A DNA stretch of 64,000 nucleotides from Anthopleura xanthogrammica (GCA_964019055.1 OZ025206.1:22627578-22691577), one strand, 5' to 3'; shown: positions 24,401 to 35,987, numbered from the stretch's first letter. The notes: generated by a model not told the origin, from the letters alone. Program-made: numbers and translations.

Positions 24401-25981
24401 TTTACTTTGGACGGAATCCTCGAAATTAACCTTTGGTTCGAGGGAGTTAAGCTTGTCAAAATGTATTCGTTTTTTAGTTTAATTAGGAAGAGTTTATTAG
24501 GTTAATCCGATTGGAAGTATAAGTCAGTCAGTTATTGGACGAGTAAGCTTTCCAAATGATGAAAAAAGGTTTTCGAAAATGAAATTTTGCTATCGAAACC
24601 TTTCATCATATTTTAATAGACTAGGAGGGCCAATATAAGGTAAGAAGAAACCTTGAAATAAGGCGTTTTCCGTAGAAATAACAAATGCACTAGACACATA
24701 AAATGTCATGGAAGTATATTGTGTGATTTTATTCCGAACAATTCATATTTTAGCTACAACGAATTTTCTTGTATTTTTACAGTGGCCATGTTGAGTAATG
24801 AAATTGGGCTGCCTGTGTCCGAGGTTGCACAAGCGTTCGCAACCTCGAATGAGAGGCAAGAAAGGCGCCACTGGCATATGGCACAAGGGTCTTTATCGAT
24901 TAATAACTTGAATATAAATCACGAAATAAAACTTGCCTAGGCTTTATATTACGAAAATCCTTATGTTTCATAGCTCAAGACGGATTTATGATAAGTTTTT
25001 GGGACATCCGAAACATGAATAAAGATTTTCCTGTGATCGTGTGCTACGATATTGTCTCACATAACATCACGTAAGCTTATAAGTTACTAAGAAAAAAACA
25101 CAAAAGAATTGTAAATTTTACGGAAGAATGTTATGACGTTAGCACCTTGTTTTCACCCACCACTCACTTTAACGTATGAACCATTGACTTACCTTTCCTG
25201 TCTTGTTGTTTTATCGTTAAACAAGCTCGTCATCTTGTCTTGTGAAAACAATTGCAGCACAATGAGACCAAGAAGCTGAAAATCAATTGTGTTTTCGCGC
25301 TCGGAGAAATTTCCATGTGGATTTTTACATGGAGTACCTCTTCTAAATCCGTTCAAATTACACAAACATTCCCTACGAGTCCAGTACTTCTTTCCACAGA
25401 AATTTCGCCATAAAACTACATGTCCAGTTTTATCCAATAATACTTTTTCCAAGTCAAGTTCACCGTAGATCAAACCATTAGAGTGGAACTCTTCTAAAGC
25501 AACTGCAATCTCGCTGGCATAAAAAATTACCAAATCTTCAGTGAATGGTTTGTTATTTTCATACACAGAGCCCAAAGTCCTTTCACCAATATATTCAAGG
25601 ATGTAATACAATTTAGAATTGGTTTGAAAGGTAAACTTTAAATTAACCCAAAATTTGGACAACCCATCGAAGGTTTCCTGGACTCGCGAGTTTATTGGTC
25701 CTTGGAAGTCGTTTCTCTTTGGCACAACTTCCATACAGTACAAGTGTCCGGTCGCTTTATGTCGAACCTTGAAAAGCTTCGAAACTTCATTTCTGTGTAG
25801 AAACTATGAAAATAAAACGTACAAATTAGCATTAGTTCTAAAGTAAACACACAATGACGAATTATTTGATAAAAAGTTGAAGACTAATTGAGTTAAACTC
25901 AACTTTTGGTGCTCGAAAGCTTAGGAAACTCACCGCTTCGACCTCAAAGCAATCTGTGCCATGTTCGAAACTCATGGACAT
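12477..25981 (-). CDS. AGC-type pseudokinase fused to a Dbl-homology/PH RhoGEF module, 1,646 residues
   Basis: Exons on the minus strand: 25981-25934, 25803-25193, 23827-23677, 22494-19911, 19149-18908, 18366-18320, 18057-17907, 17309-17235, 16582-16505, 16432-16349, 16237-16172, 16080-16001, 15453-15339, 14886-14728, 14343-14242, 13659-13531, 13086-13044, 12652-12477. They sum to 4,941 nt with all phases closing. Residues 17-270 have an AGC-kinase fold (FTFQTNSKLYYILEYI; SHPFFNGVNWKM before a PP-rich tail), but the VAIK lysine is E41, the HRD/YRD segment reads YGEL (129-132) and DFG reads RNF (149-151), so catalysis is unlikely. Residues about 310-1130 are polar, Ser/Arg/Asp-rich and probably disordered. 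A C-x2-C...C-x2-C motif (1215-1248) precedes the DH domain (about 1253-1444; ETEINYGNDLQIL, FLLAPVQRIMKYPLLL) and a PH-like end that stops at KNI. Predicted role: a Rho-family GEF regulated by a dead kinase domain. I know no named vertebrate gene of this architecture. The start ATG (aagaaATGtcc) is inferred; a second ATG lies two codons later. Confidence 0.85.
12891..13018. mobile_element. MITE family C, copy 2
   Basis: 128 bp with arms acccagttcaaacgtcgaac and gaactgggcc closing the palindrome. Flanked by TTA on the left and TAA on the right. Located in the last intron of the pseudokinase-RhoGEF gene. Confidence 0.85.
13215..13440 (+). mobile_element. tRNA-derived SINE, family B
   Basis: The head gggcgtagcggtgacagcgc...gggtttgggtcccacc has box A/B character. 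The body gtgtcatatgtgagtagag...gggtttttccgggttcctc matches the other family-B copies. Antisense to its host gene. Confidence 0.8.
14120..14205. mobile_element. MITE family F (TCGAACCTCCACTAACGG), copy 1
   Basis: About 86 bp, palindromic: cagtcgaacctccactaacg at the left, gaggttcgactgta at the right, with aggaaattttgtcccgacgg in the centre. Other copies are at 58850-58926 and 63279-63371, with a half copy at 62930-62966. Confidence 0.85.
14393..14600 (+). mobile_element. tRNA-derived SINE, family B
   Basis: The head tcgtagcggtgaatgcgttcg and B-box tgttcgaatcccgtcgg are clear. The body tcgtatgagagtagagttgc and the tail gaagagctactctgtggaat match the copy at 43726. Confidence 0.85.
15456..15655. 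repeat. Three-copy minisatellite (about 57-66 bp) adjoining a splice acceptor
   Basis: The block cacgttagaggtattcattc...catcatcagccaacaac is repeated three times with AAC runs of variable length between copies. On the minus strand its GTTGTTGTTG end forms the tract directly before the acceptor of the exon at 15453. Confidence 0.95.
16640..16932. mobile_element. Large palindromic MITE-like element, about 290 bp
   Basis: The left arm (ctatcactattttcgacttc...tttgaacatctttagaattt) is mirrored by the right arm (...aaattctaaagatgttcaaa...gaagtcgaaaatagtgatag). It lies in a DH-domain intron and can look like an exon because it opens a short minus-strand frame. Confidence 0.85.
16948..17030 (-). mobile_element. 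Truncated SINE family A
   Basis: Only the head and the start of the body remain (plus strand: cacatgtgaggttgagtcca, then taccgctacaccacccttga). It is squeezed between two MITE-like elements. Confidence 0.65.
17034..17210. mobile_element. MITE, GTTGC-rich relative of family D
   Basis: The ends taggcgcagaaatacgagca and tgctcgtatttccgcgcctttt pair. The interior consists of GTTGC/GCAAC words (caacttgttgcgcaacattg). Confidence 0.8.
17349..17815 (-). mobile_element. Composite SINE-A with two to three 57-bp units
   Basis: Minus-strand order: SINE-A head (17815 to about 17645), then repeated units (core plus-strand caacctcagggctgatgtaa at 17472 and 17529, and a diverged third), then the tail gcgaaacatgaaaatatccg shared with 4637. 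This is the clearest full-length example of the composite. Confidence 0.85.
18720..18860. mobile_element. MITE family E, copy 2
   Basis: Arms tgttttcccatttcagacca and gacatgtggtctaatatgcc, with the internal arm ttctcttgagaataagattc. Lies near the donor of exon 18908. Confidence 0.8.
19194..19385. repeat. Direct tandem duplication, about 100 bp
   Basis: The words aggcttattttgtgctgcgg and agccattcaagtgt each occur twice (first near 19212 and 19257, then near 19311 and 19359), with matching order and spacing. Confidence 0.75.
19660..19828. mobile_element. MITE, GTTGC-rich relative of family D
   Basis: The left end ggacacacggtgcaacattt pairs with the right end caatgttacaccgtgtgtcc. The inner arms cctgcaatgttgcaggcaac and cttcagcaacattgcctgca form further hairpins. 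Confidence 0.8.
23137..23242. repeat. Near-perfect 46-bp inverted repeat (hairpin)
   Basis: Arms beginning atttcacggttgtcgtcgct and ending agcgacgacaaccgtgaaat differ at one position over about 46 bp, with a 14-bp AT-rich loop. The arms start and end with ATTTCACGG. Confidence 0.95.
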
Positions 25982-27560
25982 TTCTTTGGCTATTCCCAAA
26001 ACACAAAATATTTCTCTAGCAACAAGTCGAGTTTCTGCTTTGAAGACAACATGTCAACGTTGCTCTTTAGAACCATTGTTGGTAAAAGTTTTTACAACTT
26101 TTAAATTCACTCCTTTGGCTCAGTTCTTGAGGATTCTTTGGCTTAGCATTTTTGGTTGGTTTTGAGCGATGCTACATATTCTAGACTATAAGTTTTTCTA
26201 AGTTTTTCAGGAAACCCTAATCCTGCTAAAGCAGTAGCAGTCGAATTTCTGTCATACGCGAATAAAGCTGATTTCCATAAGTTGATTGACATATAAGATT
26301 TCTAATGTAACACCCCTATTTGATAAAAATGACATGTGATTATACAAACCAATCAATTGCAAATTCCCATGTAATGAATTTTCAGATTACAAAGTCGTTT
26401 CTGAATCGTTTTACTTGGATGTGACGGCCTAAGTTGTATTCTTTTTATAAAGAATGATTTTTGCGAGGCATAAAGACAAAAAAGAATTAAGCTTGGGGTC
26501 CAAAATTCCATTCTTGAAAGACGTTCAGTTCTAAGTGTATTTCTGAATTAAAGTCATTAAGAAAGCTGTACAAAGAAGTGAAAAAACATGTCTAAATTAA
26601 ATAAATAGTACGGACTTAGATAAGACAAGTCTTCATAAAAAATGGCGCCAAAGCACGAGACCCCAGCGCAGTGTTAATAAAGAAATATAGTTGTTGCAAA
26701 ATGGCTAAGGATCTATTCTGGCATTAGTAATAATTGGCTTAGAATATACTATGAAAATCAAAAAAGACAGCCAGTTAGGACATTCAGAGGCTAAGTGATA
26801 AGCTGTGAACTACTCGTTTAGTCGTTGTTCTGTACTCACTAGGAAAAAAACAAACAAACAACCAGAGAAAATTCAATTTTAAGAAATACGCCTACACATC
26901 AGTAGGGTATTAAAAGATTTCAATAAAAATCCCCAGGACAATGATGAAAATCTTTTTTTAAACCTCGCGTTGTGCAAGGTTTTCCTCCCAAGGGAGGGTA
27001 TGCTAAGTCATATAGATAGATGATTGGCCGAACAAGATATTATGTTTTACGTATTGATAAATTTGTTATCGTCATCACAGTTTTTGACGTCATTTCGATA
27101 CCAAACTTTCTTTGTTATCGCGATCCGTTTTGTTTCGTCTTTTCGTCTGGAGTCTTGAATAGGTGCGTTAGATGATGTACGCTATTCCGATTATTTTTCC
27201 ATGCTCGTTTGGCATGTCTCAGTTATTTCAGCTTTTTTTTGTTCCTGTACGGATTGGAGGGCGGAGTACAAGCCAGCTAATGTCAGCCACGAAAGAACAG
27301 TTTTAGAGAGTTTTTCGGGAAACCAGGGAGGAACACACATTATCATATGACCGTATTTCACTGTACGCGTGATTCTAAAAAAAACCTTTGGGGAAAATGT
27401 CGTCAGCAAAAAAGTACGCTTTTCCGAAAAGTGTAATAATTTCCCGTTCGGACTCGCCGTTCGGACTCGCTGCCGTCAATCATGTAAAAACTACGCATTT
27501 TGATTCGCATTTATTAAAAACGCTTTGAAATCGTTTTTTTATATGTGGTCATATGATAAA

Positions 27561-27706
27561 ATGCTTATTGACTGAGTTAAGGTCGGTCCGAACGGGAAAA
27601 TATTTGGCTCTCGGTCCTTGGCACGGAACTCGCTGCGCTCGTTCCGTACTTCAGGACCTCGAGCCAAATATTTTCCCGTTCGGACCTCCCACTCAGTCAA
27701 TAAGTA
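27561..27706. mobile_element. Long hairpin MITE with CGAACGGGAAAATATTT arms
   Basis: Arms cttattgactgagt...ggtccgaacgggaaaatatt and aatattttcccgttcggacc...actcagtcaataag fold back over about 50 bp each. The centre has the palindromic ggaactcgctgcgctcgttcc. A fragment of the same word (cccgttcggactcg) occurs at 27442. Confidence 0.85.
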
Positions 27707-27837
27707 CATAGTACTGTCTAATAGCACACAAACGGTACGACATGCTGTAACATTGAAATGGCTTCCCATCAATTGTCTTTAAATCACTTTACTGGTTCCC
27801 CCATTGTCCCACTGTCACTCACACACACTACCACTAT

Positions 27838-27975
27838 ACACATGTGGAGGGAGGAAAAACCAGAGAATCAGCAGGAAAAACCCTCGTAGCAAGGAAGAGA
27901 AAAACAAATCAAAGAAACTCAGCTCACACATGATCCAACTCGAGCCGGTAAACCACTAAGCCGCCCATACCACCC
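27838..27975 (-). mobile_element. Diverged SINE family B
   Basis: On the minus strand it reads tRNA-like head, then the gtgtgagctgag region, then ctgctgattctctggtttttcctccctcc, matching the family-B body in reverse. Confidence 0.6.
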
Positions 27976-28167
27976 AGCTTCGAGCAATTCAACCAATCAC
28001 AACGCGTAGTTACGGCTACGGTATAGCAGCTAAGATACGCGGCACGGCTATGGATAATTTTGTCCTACTAATTATTTCCGCTCTACTACCAGAGTCTTGA
28101 CGAGGAGATAAGACTTCGAATCTGTCAGAGAAGTAACGACAAGTAGACTTTCAACGATCAATGCAAA

Positions 28168-28173
28168 TTTATT
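28168..28173 (-). other. Candidate poly(A) signal of ARP3
   Basis: TTTATT on the plus strand (AATAAA in the gene's sense), about 720 nt past the ARP3 stop. A plausible 3' end; not proven. Confidence 0.4.
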
Positions 28174-28338
28174 TAGACAAAAATATAAAATTTTCATGAG
28201 TCATACATGTGTCGAGTATTCTACTTGATGCGCTTTAAACAAAGTATCAAATAGATAAAGAACAAAAGGGCCGTACAAAATTCTCTGTGTTAACCTTCTG
28301 TTCAGGCGAAGAGAGAATTCCAAAGCTCTATACAATAT

Positions 28339-28549
28339 TAAAGTTCGTCTATCTGATAGCGGGGTTCCTGTGGAGTCCCTCTGATACCCGGCTACTTGGG
28401 TTCCCTGTGTGGTGACACTCGTTATTCCCAAAAGAATAAAGCCTTTCTTTTTGCATAAAAAGCTTTACAAATTTTGTAACTTTTCAGTATCTGAACTCAC
28501 TTCCAGAGTTCCATGCGGTCACAAACAAGATAGACGAACTTTAAATAAA
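28339..28549. mobile_element. Inverted-repeat element in the ARP3 3' region
   Basis: The arm ttaaagttcgtctatct is perfectly mirrored by agatagacgaactttaa about 190 bp later. Possibly a MITE inserted in the 3'UTR. Confidence 0.6.
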
Positions 28550-28889
28550 ATCAACTTAGAAGCAATAAAATTTTTGATCTATCTATTTTGCGATATTTAA
28601 ACATGCCAAAAAATTAGATTTAAATTTGTTTTACATTTTACATTTGGCGTTGATTACCTGATTGTCTTGTTCAAACAGAAAGCAGTTTTACTCAGAACTT
28701 CATCATAAGATGTATGAATAAGAAATACTGCTGCAGTATTTGAACAGAAAAACGAAACTAAAAAGCAAAAATGTTGATTACCCTCTACCTTTTTCTTATG
28801 GTGATGTTTGAAGTGAAAATAGGTTTTTGTGGCTAGAATTAGTAAAGGCAATAGAAAGATGAATCTATGTATCTGAGTTGTTGAGTGAT

Positions 28890-31800
28890 TTAAGACATGA
28901 CGCCAAATACAGGGTTATGACGACAGATGCTTGGTCCATGTTCATCATAGTCTGCTTTGGTGTGGCATACAGAGTAGAACTCAGGCTGTGATTAAAGGCA
29001 GAAATAAAAGGTTAAGGAAGATGAAGATAAGACCTATTAGACTTGGAAGTAATGGTTTCCCATTTTAGCAGGACCGCAAAGCATAGTTTTGAATTCCCAC
29101 ACCCCTCTAAAAAATTTGGAAATGCATTTTTTAGTGTTTTGAAGGGCAATTCCAAGAAATTTCTTGCATTAAACTCATGTCAAAGCATGAGGCAACTTGT
29201 AACAGAAAAGCATTTTTGATTGATTGTTTTTACTGTTGAACTACTTGACAGTAGTGTATAATATATTGAGGTTCTTACCGTGGATGCAAGCATACTACCA
29301 CCAAACCAAACTGCATAACGCTGCATGTGGTGAGAGATGACTTGGGTCTCAATTGGTTTAGGCTGAAAGGAATATATGGAAATATAAACAACATAAATAT
29401 TTGCCATTGGGATAGGGTTACAGAACTGCTACTTTATTGGGTATAGCTGCAAAGCAATAGACCCCTTGCATCACATTGGAATGCATCTCAATTTGGAGGA
29501 CAAAACAATAAGTTTTCAATTCTCATTTTTTGTTTGCTTTGTCCTCCAAATTGAGCTGCTTTGATGTCATGTGCTGGGGGTCTCTTGGGTATTGAGTGCA
29601 AACAGTTCTTGGGTTGCAACCACATGACTAAAAATCCCTTGAGATAATAACAATGAAACAGCCGCCATGTCGATTGATTGAACAAGAGAAGCTTTGTTAT
29701 CATCAACCATCATGGCGGCTATAACCCAACATGCACCCCAAGAATTGTGAAACTAGTGAATCAGCAGACAGCCTGGAATCGTTCCAAGGAGGATGAAATA
29801 ACAAAACACCTGGTAACTCATGATACAACACGTCATCTCCCTCACCTTTATTCTTCCTTCACTCAAAGTCTCACTAATCTTGAGCCTGCCATCAACAGTC
29901 CTCTTTATGTCTCTTTGGAGTCGACGACCAAAATCACGGAACATTGTTGATCCACCAGACAGAACAATATTCTGCAGACAACAAAAAAAACAAATTAGCA
30001 GGATTATATTTATCTGGAATTCTAGTTTACATATGAAGTATCTTCTAATACTGCTGATGATATTGAATGGTTGAACCAATGGTGGATTGAGGATGGAAGG
30101 TTGGGTGGGGTAGGGGTGGTAGGAACGGGAGGCTATCCACAGCCTTTTGAGACTATACTTCATTGGCACTACTACATTGACATGTTCAGAGCCAAGTTGG
30201 TTGTATTTGGAAAAAGGTTTCATAGTTAGCATATAATGTTTATATGACCAGCATGGCTTCCATGTCTTTATATTTTGATTTCTTGGAAATGATTACAAAT
30301 CATCAATAAACATGAGGAGTATTTGCAAATCTAGAGAGAAGGGGTATATACTCAGTGGTTGTCTAGGGAACAGCTACCCACTGGATACAATGTTGAATAT
30401 TCCAGTTTTATTTCTAAACATACCTTGTACAAGGGTCTTCGGACATCAATAGGACAATTCTGAATCACATTGTCCACTACTTCAGATAAGGGTGTTGTGA
30501 AGTCAGGATTGGAAAACTAGAAATCATAAAATATACAAGTTAGTAATGTTACATACAAATGATCAGATCAGGTTTTTTGATCTTTACCTCTGGGTGGAAG
30601 AAAATCTCTGGTCCAAGGAAACGTTCATATCCAACATCAACACTGTAAGGCTGAGTAGAAAAATTAAATAGTTTCAGGAATCAATATAAATGTTACTTCT
30701 AAATAGAAACCAAAACACCAATAATGTTTTTGGCTTTCTAGTACTACAGAAGTGTCTGGGTTGTAGGACAAAACATTGTTACCTTTTTTGTGACAGAGTT
30801 GACACTTTCAAACTTTTTGATCCATTTAGCAGGCTCTTGTTCATACTTAGCAAACTCTTTAGCAATATCAGGACAGATATAGCCCCAGCGTTCCTAAGAA
30901 ATATAAGAAAAGAAAATTATGATTTGGCAAAGCAGTACCTTAAAAACTTTAATTCTGGGCAAGCTTGAGATATGCCAAGTTTTCACACCAAAAGCCAGAA
31001 TTTCATTCTAGGAATTTATTTCAATACAAACCTTGATAGTTTTAGCAGTCTCCATTGACTGTTCAGGTGGAATACCAATCTCTCTTTCCCTGAGGAGTTG
31101 CTGAACAAAGAATGTGATGTCTCTTCCAGCAATGGGGATGTGTTTGATGCAACTTCCAATAACATAACCCTCAGCCTAGGAGGAAAAAAGAAAAATATCC
31201 AGTTTAAAATAAATATTACGATTATTAGGTTGAACATGATGCCATAAATCATCAAGATTAAGGTTGCAAGTGTTACTGGCACTGAGGCCCACCAAAACCT
31301 ACTTGTCTCGACAGCAAATTGTACTATTTAGCACATGTAATTGGGAAGCACTGTAACAAGCTACAGCTTTGAAAAGCTGATAACACTTTTGGTCTTTAAA
31401 CATCCTATATATTATCATAAAAACTATTATGAATTGGTTGTTTTATATTTGTTGTCAATGTCTGACTTACCACAGGAATGACGTGAGTGACACCATCACC
31501 AGAATCAATGACGCAACCAGTCAGTGTCCTCTCTCCTACTTGACGAGATGTCCATGATGCAGCTAAGGCAAGAACAGCCTGAAAATGGTAAATGAATATA
31601 TCTGGCATAAGAATAATACCTAAAAATTTGATTAATACACTGAAACAACCTATGGGCTGATCAAAATCAGGGCACAGCTACATGTACAGATTGAATTAGA
31701 GTTTGGCTTGTTAGATTTTGTGGAAGGAGGAAAACATAAGGGAAAACCATGTTATTCTGAGTCCAGGAATCATGCCTGAGACCCTAGGTGAGAGGCAAGT

Positions 31801-34800
31801 GCACTAAAGCTATGCCACCTTTGATTCCTACCCTTGGTTTGATATTCCGATTCTGAACATGGCAGACACACACGGTTTTCCTGGATCAAGGAGGCAAAAA
31901 CAAGGCTAGTCAATCATCCCTGATCTGTGGAAAGCTAGCTTTTTCCTTAGGAATCCCTCAAATGATTCTTAATGGATGTAAACAACAGTAACAAAGATGA
32001 AGCTTGGACGGTGAATAAAAAACACAGATCACAGATGATGGACGACTGACTAGCCTTGTTTTCGCTTTATTAATCCAGGCTGTCCGTTTGTTTCTGCCAT
32101 GTTCGGAATCGGTGTATGAATCAGTCTATGCCTCATTTTCCTTAGCTTGCCTCTCTCATGCTCTACAAGACCAATACTAAAGATCAACAGTGAGATACTT
32201 ACCTGAACAGCTATGTACAAACCAGGGACATTGAAAGACTCAAACATGATCTCTATAGAAATAAAAACAATACTAGAATTAAATCAAATTCCAAAATAAA
32301 TCTAAATATAGACATCATCTTTGGGTATCAAAGGGTGCTAATTTTCGGGGGGGGGGGGGACATAAAAATACTCTGTCAAATTTTAAGTTGTGTGGCACAA
32401 GATGTGAGTTGACATAAACAAATGCATATTTTCTTATGATCAGAGCAGCCTTGCTCCATTCAGCAATAAAACATGCAGGAAGTGATGTAAGCATGAAAGA
32501 AGTGTGAAGAGAAGCATGAGCCATAGGTAAGCAACTGTGCTCTGTTCACTAATGAAGCACGGTTCTCAACCAATCAGTGTGCATGTACTATCCAAACTAT
32601 ATAATAAATCCCAGTATATCAGCAAAGACCTACCTGCAGTATATTCTCTGTTCTCTGGTGTGTTCAATGGTGGTTCAGTCTATTTATAAAGAGACAAAAA
32701 TTGGTCACTACTCATTGGCTGCTCAATGGTTGAAAATGATCACCAGCCATAATTAGACCAATCAATGTTACTATTCAATGAGACCAGTCAAGAGGACCAG
32801 TCTGAGAGGTATTTGGTTGGACAAGTGCCAATTTTGGCAGGAAACATTGTCCGTTGGGCAGTCATTTATTTTAGCCCTGCTACTATCATTAGAGCTGATC
32901 ACTCATGGTTCATAATTGATTGGCTCTAAACATGAATACAATATTTACAATACAGATGGACTATACAAACAGGATGACATATAGGCTGCTTGCCTCTCTA
33001 ATGTCAAGAAATTTTAACCCTATGCTAATCTCAAGGAGGAATATACTCACCAACAGAAAATAATGATCCTCAGGTTCTGCTCTAAGGTACTTGAATATAC
33101 ACTGTTCCCAAAAACGCTCCTACAAAAAATCATTATAGGTTATTTAAACAAATAGACTACTGTACATTCATACTAGATTAATACCAAACTTCGCTATGAA
33201 ATTGATAACATTCTTTGAACCAACCACATGGTACAACATCACTGCTTATCCAATCAGGATGCTTGTAGATGGTATTTTCAAAGGCATGGCAAGGCAAGGG
33301 TACTATAAATTTTCTACAGTGATATGAGCTAAATGCTAAAGTTTGTGCTTGTCCATAAGCACTTTGTACAGTGTAGTTAGGTTATGAATAACACTTACCA
33401 TTAAATCCCAGTCTTCGACAATAGCATGCCTAATTGGCCACTGTAAAATAAGCATTTAAGACTATTTGTGATTATGGCTTTCAAATGGGGAGCATTCCTT
33501 GTACAGCTACCCTTGGAATTTTTTATTTTGATTGGTTCTTGCTACCTAAGTGGCCCTGATTATAGCACAGGGATAAAAGTAAAAGGTGAAAATAAAGTAT
33601 ATTGAAACAAATCCACACATAGGATACCATAGGGGAATTATATAGGAAAAAAAAGACGCGCGCGAAAAAAATGTTCTAGTGCATTTTTTACTGATTTTTT
33701 TGCTCGTTCGTATTATAGAGGACATTATCTTGACCTGGAATTAAAAAAATTAATTTAACGTGATTTTTCCCCCGATTTTATTTTCACCTTTTACTTTTAT
33801 CTAAATTGGGCTCCCTGTGGTTATAGCAGTTGCACTGAAAAACCACATTGTAAATATTCTTACCTTAGTTGCATAGTTTGGTTGGTCTATTGCTTCATCC
33901 CCAATATAAAAATCTGTTAATGTAAAAACAATGACAAAACATATAATAATTGCTTATATATAACAATAAACCTTTCCCTAATTCGCTTGACTGACCCGAG
34001 AACAAAACATTCAAGTCCAGGCTGGAGTTTTCAAATCCATACAATTTGCATAAAAATGTATAAAAAATATGCAAATGTTACCCTGACCTCAAGCTTGTGC
34101 TGGGATCATAAGGGATTGTGGGAAGACTACGGAAAGGACCATTGGCAAAAAATATCATGCTTGATAATCTAAACTCACAAAAAGTTAATACTTTAGGTAA
34201 ATAATACTTACCAAGATCTTCTACTCCTTTTCCTGATCGTCTCTGGGATTTGTCACCAATTTTTGCAGATTCTTTTATCGCAATAGCTAAAAAAATACCA
34301 AAAAAACCAAACTTTAAATAACTTTCTTAATAAACACAGACTACCCTGTTCAAAATGTAGAGCTGAAAATAATAAATACTCAATAGCTGGATAATGACCA
34401 GCCATATTGGACTAAACAACATGCGACCAGTTTATGCCTTAGAGGGTTTTACTCCAGGTTCCTTCCTTCACAAAAATCAACTTCTAAATTCCATTCCGAT
34501 CATAGAATGAGGGCCAAAGGTTTGTCAACTACTGGCTATTAAGTGCTACCCTCATAAAACCAGGAAAATTTTTTATTTTTTATTGTGACCAGTCAGGGTC
34601 TAAAATAACTGATGAGAAAAAACCAATAGTGCAAGAGCTAGGGAGGCTTTTTTCAATATAAAGCCTAGAGTTGCAACACCAAAAAGCCTCTGCAGGTTCA
34701 ATTGTACATTCATTAGCAGCAACTGTCTTGTTTATTTCCCTTTTTATTGTTGCACTGAGTATTTTTTTTATTAGGCTTATTCTCGTGTATTAGAGCCAAT

Positions 34801-35987
34801 TATAAACCAGTTTTAATTTAATTATATATTAAAAGATGTACATACCTGTTGGTATAATATACTGAGGCTCTGTATTACCAGCAAAGCCCATTTTAGTGTA
34901 CCTAAATTTCAAAAATTAGACTCAAATGAGCAATATGACCATGTTCTTTATAATCTTTATGTAACAATAGGCATGGATTGGGAAGACTTTCAGAATTGAA
35001 TATCCTCCAAATGAAAGCCATTTCTAAGAATATGATACTGTACATGTGTCTACAGCAATCTAAATATACAAGCCAATGAAGCCTACACAGGCTACAAACC
35101 CTACGAACCTACGCAGCCTATGAGCCTACACAGCCTAAATGCCTATGAAGCCTACAAGCAGTAATTCTTACAAAGTATTCCCAAATATTAATATTAATTG
35201 GGTATTCTATAGTTGTACCAGAATAAATTATAATATTGTGTACACAATCCTTGTAATTATGTTGTGTTTACTTTGAAAAAGTTGTCGACAGTAAAAATAA
35301 AATGACTATCTGAATTCACTGCAGCACTATACATTGTTTTACATGTTTTTGAACCAAAGTAAAAACTTACTTTTATCAGCGTTATATAGTTATTATATAA
35401 TTGGCATATACACAAATCTGAGTACTACTCCAACACAGCTGAAACTACTTATTTGGAATTCTATTTAAGCCTTAAACAAGGTAATTTAGTGACAGCTTTG
35501 ACACGACGAAACTCATTTCACAATATAACACATCCAAAATAGACTGAGTATTGTCCAGGAACTACAGATAAATGTAAGGAGATTATAAATCAAAGGATAA
35601 GAGGTTGTTTTAGTGTTGGGAAGATAATAATTGTGGCGTAATAAGTAATCATATGACTTTACTTCCTGTAGTAACTTCAGCAGCAACACTTTGAAGAAGC
35701 CCTCCTCCTCCTACAGCAACTTCAATGGTCGCACCCTTTCGATAATTTATCTAATTTGTCTTAATCCCACAAAGAGGAATAACGATACTAATACTCTTGG
35801 TTAAGGAACAGTACTTTTGAGTGAAAGATTGAATAATTTGATTTTTTTAAACTAGAAGAATGTAGACTTGATTATCGTCAAAGTGAACAAGACACAAATT
35901 AGTCTGTAAATGCCGGAAAAGATGCGAGCATTTTTCAGCTTACCCAGTGCCATTATCAATAACACAAGCAGGCTGTCTTCCCGTCAT
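28890..35987 (-). CDS. ACTR3: Actin-related protein 3 (ARP3), Arp2/3 complex subunit, complete
   Basis: ARP3 is one of the two actin-like subunits of the Arp2/3 complex, which nucleates branched actin filaments after activation by WASP/WAVE/WASH proteins. Sixteen exons, minus strand: 35987-35944, 34901-34846, 34286-34212, 33913-33864, 33440-33399, 33119-33051, 32679-32634, 32252-32203, 31578-31471, 31175-31032, 30893-30783, 30650-30588, 30516-30424, 29971-29846, 29362-29279, 28985-28890. They give 418 residues, the same length as human ARP3. Nucleotide-binding loops are intact (DNGTGYTK at 11-18, [12 protein letters not shown] from 169, [12 protein letters not shown]), and ARP3 signatures include [20 protein letters not shown] and the end HNPVFGVMS. 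All junctions are GT-AG. No frameshift or stop is seen. The start lies only about 400 bp from the stop of the upstream same-strand gene. Confidence 0.98.
29457..29590. mobile_element. MITE family H (AGACCCC ends)
   Basis: The left end tagaccccttgcatcacatt...caatttggaggacaaa pairs with the right end tttgtcctccaaattgagct...tgctgggggtct. A related left end occurs inside the insertion at 54453-54925. Confidence 0.75.
31640..31835 (-). mobile_element. Composite SINE-A with one 57-bp unit
   Basis: The plus strand shows one unit (ctgaaacaacctatgggctg...cagggcacagc) followed by the reversed SINE-A head (gagtccaggaatcatgcctg...gtgagaggcaagtgcact). Located in an ARP3 intron. Confidence 0.8.
34440..34570 (+). 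mobile_element. SINE family B tail fragment
   Basis: The stretch cacaaaaatcaacttctaaa...gagggccaaaggtttg...tattaagtgctaccctc matches the 3' half of the copy at 62969-63238. The tRNA head is missing. Confidence 0.75.

Larger units (their letters stand above)
25982..28889. other. Intergenic region between pseudokinase-RhoGEF 5' end and ARP3 3' end
   Basis: No exon with recognisable protein similarity. It should contain the promoter of the pseudokinase-RhoGEF gene (right of 25981) and the ARP3 3'UTR (left of 28890). Between 26170 and 27400 I see only AT-rich unique sequence; inverted repeats and a SINE lie in 27560-28550. Confidence 0.7.

Noticed and set aside
25193..25803. Active protein kinase
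   Set aside because: The ATP-binding lysine, catalytic aspartate and DFG aspartate are all substituted, and the glycine loop is missing.
29753..30232. 159-codon minus-strand frame over ARP3 exon 14
   Set aside because: It merely includes the ARP3 exon plus intron read-through; the splice sites and protein match define the exon as 29971-29846.
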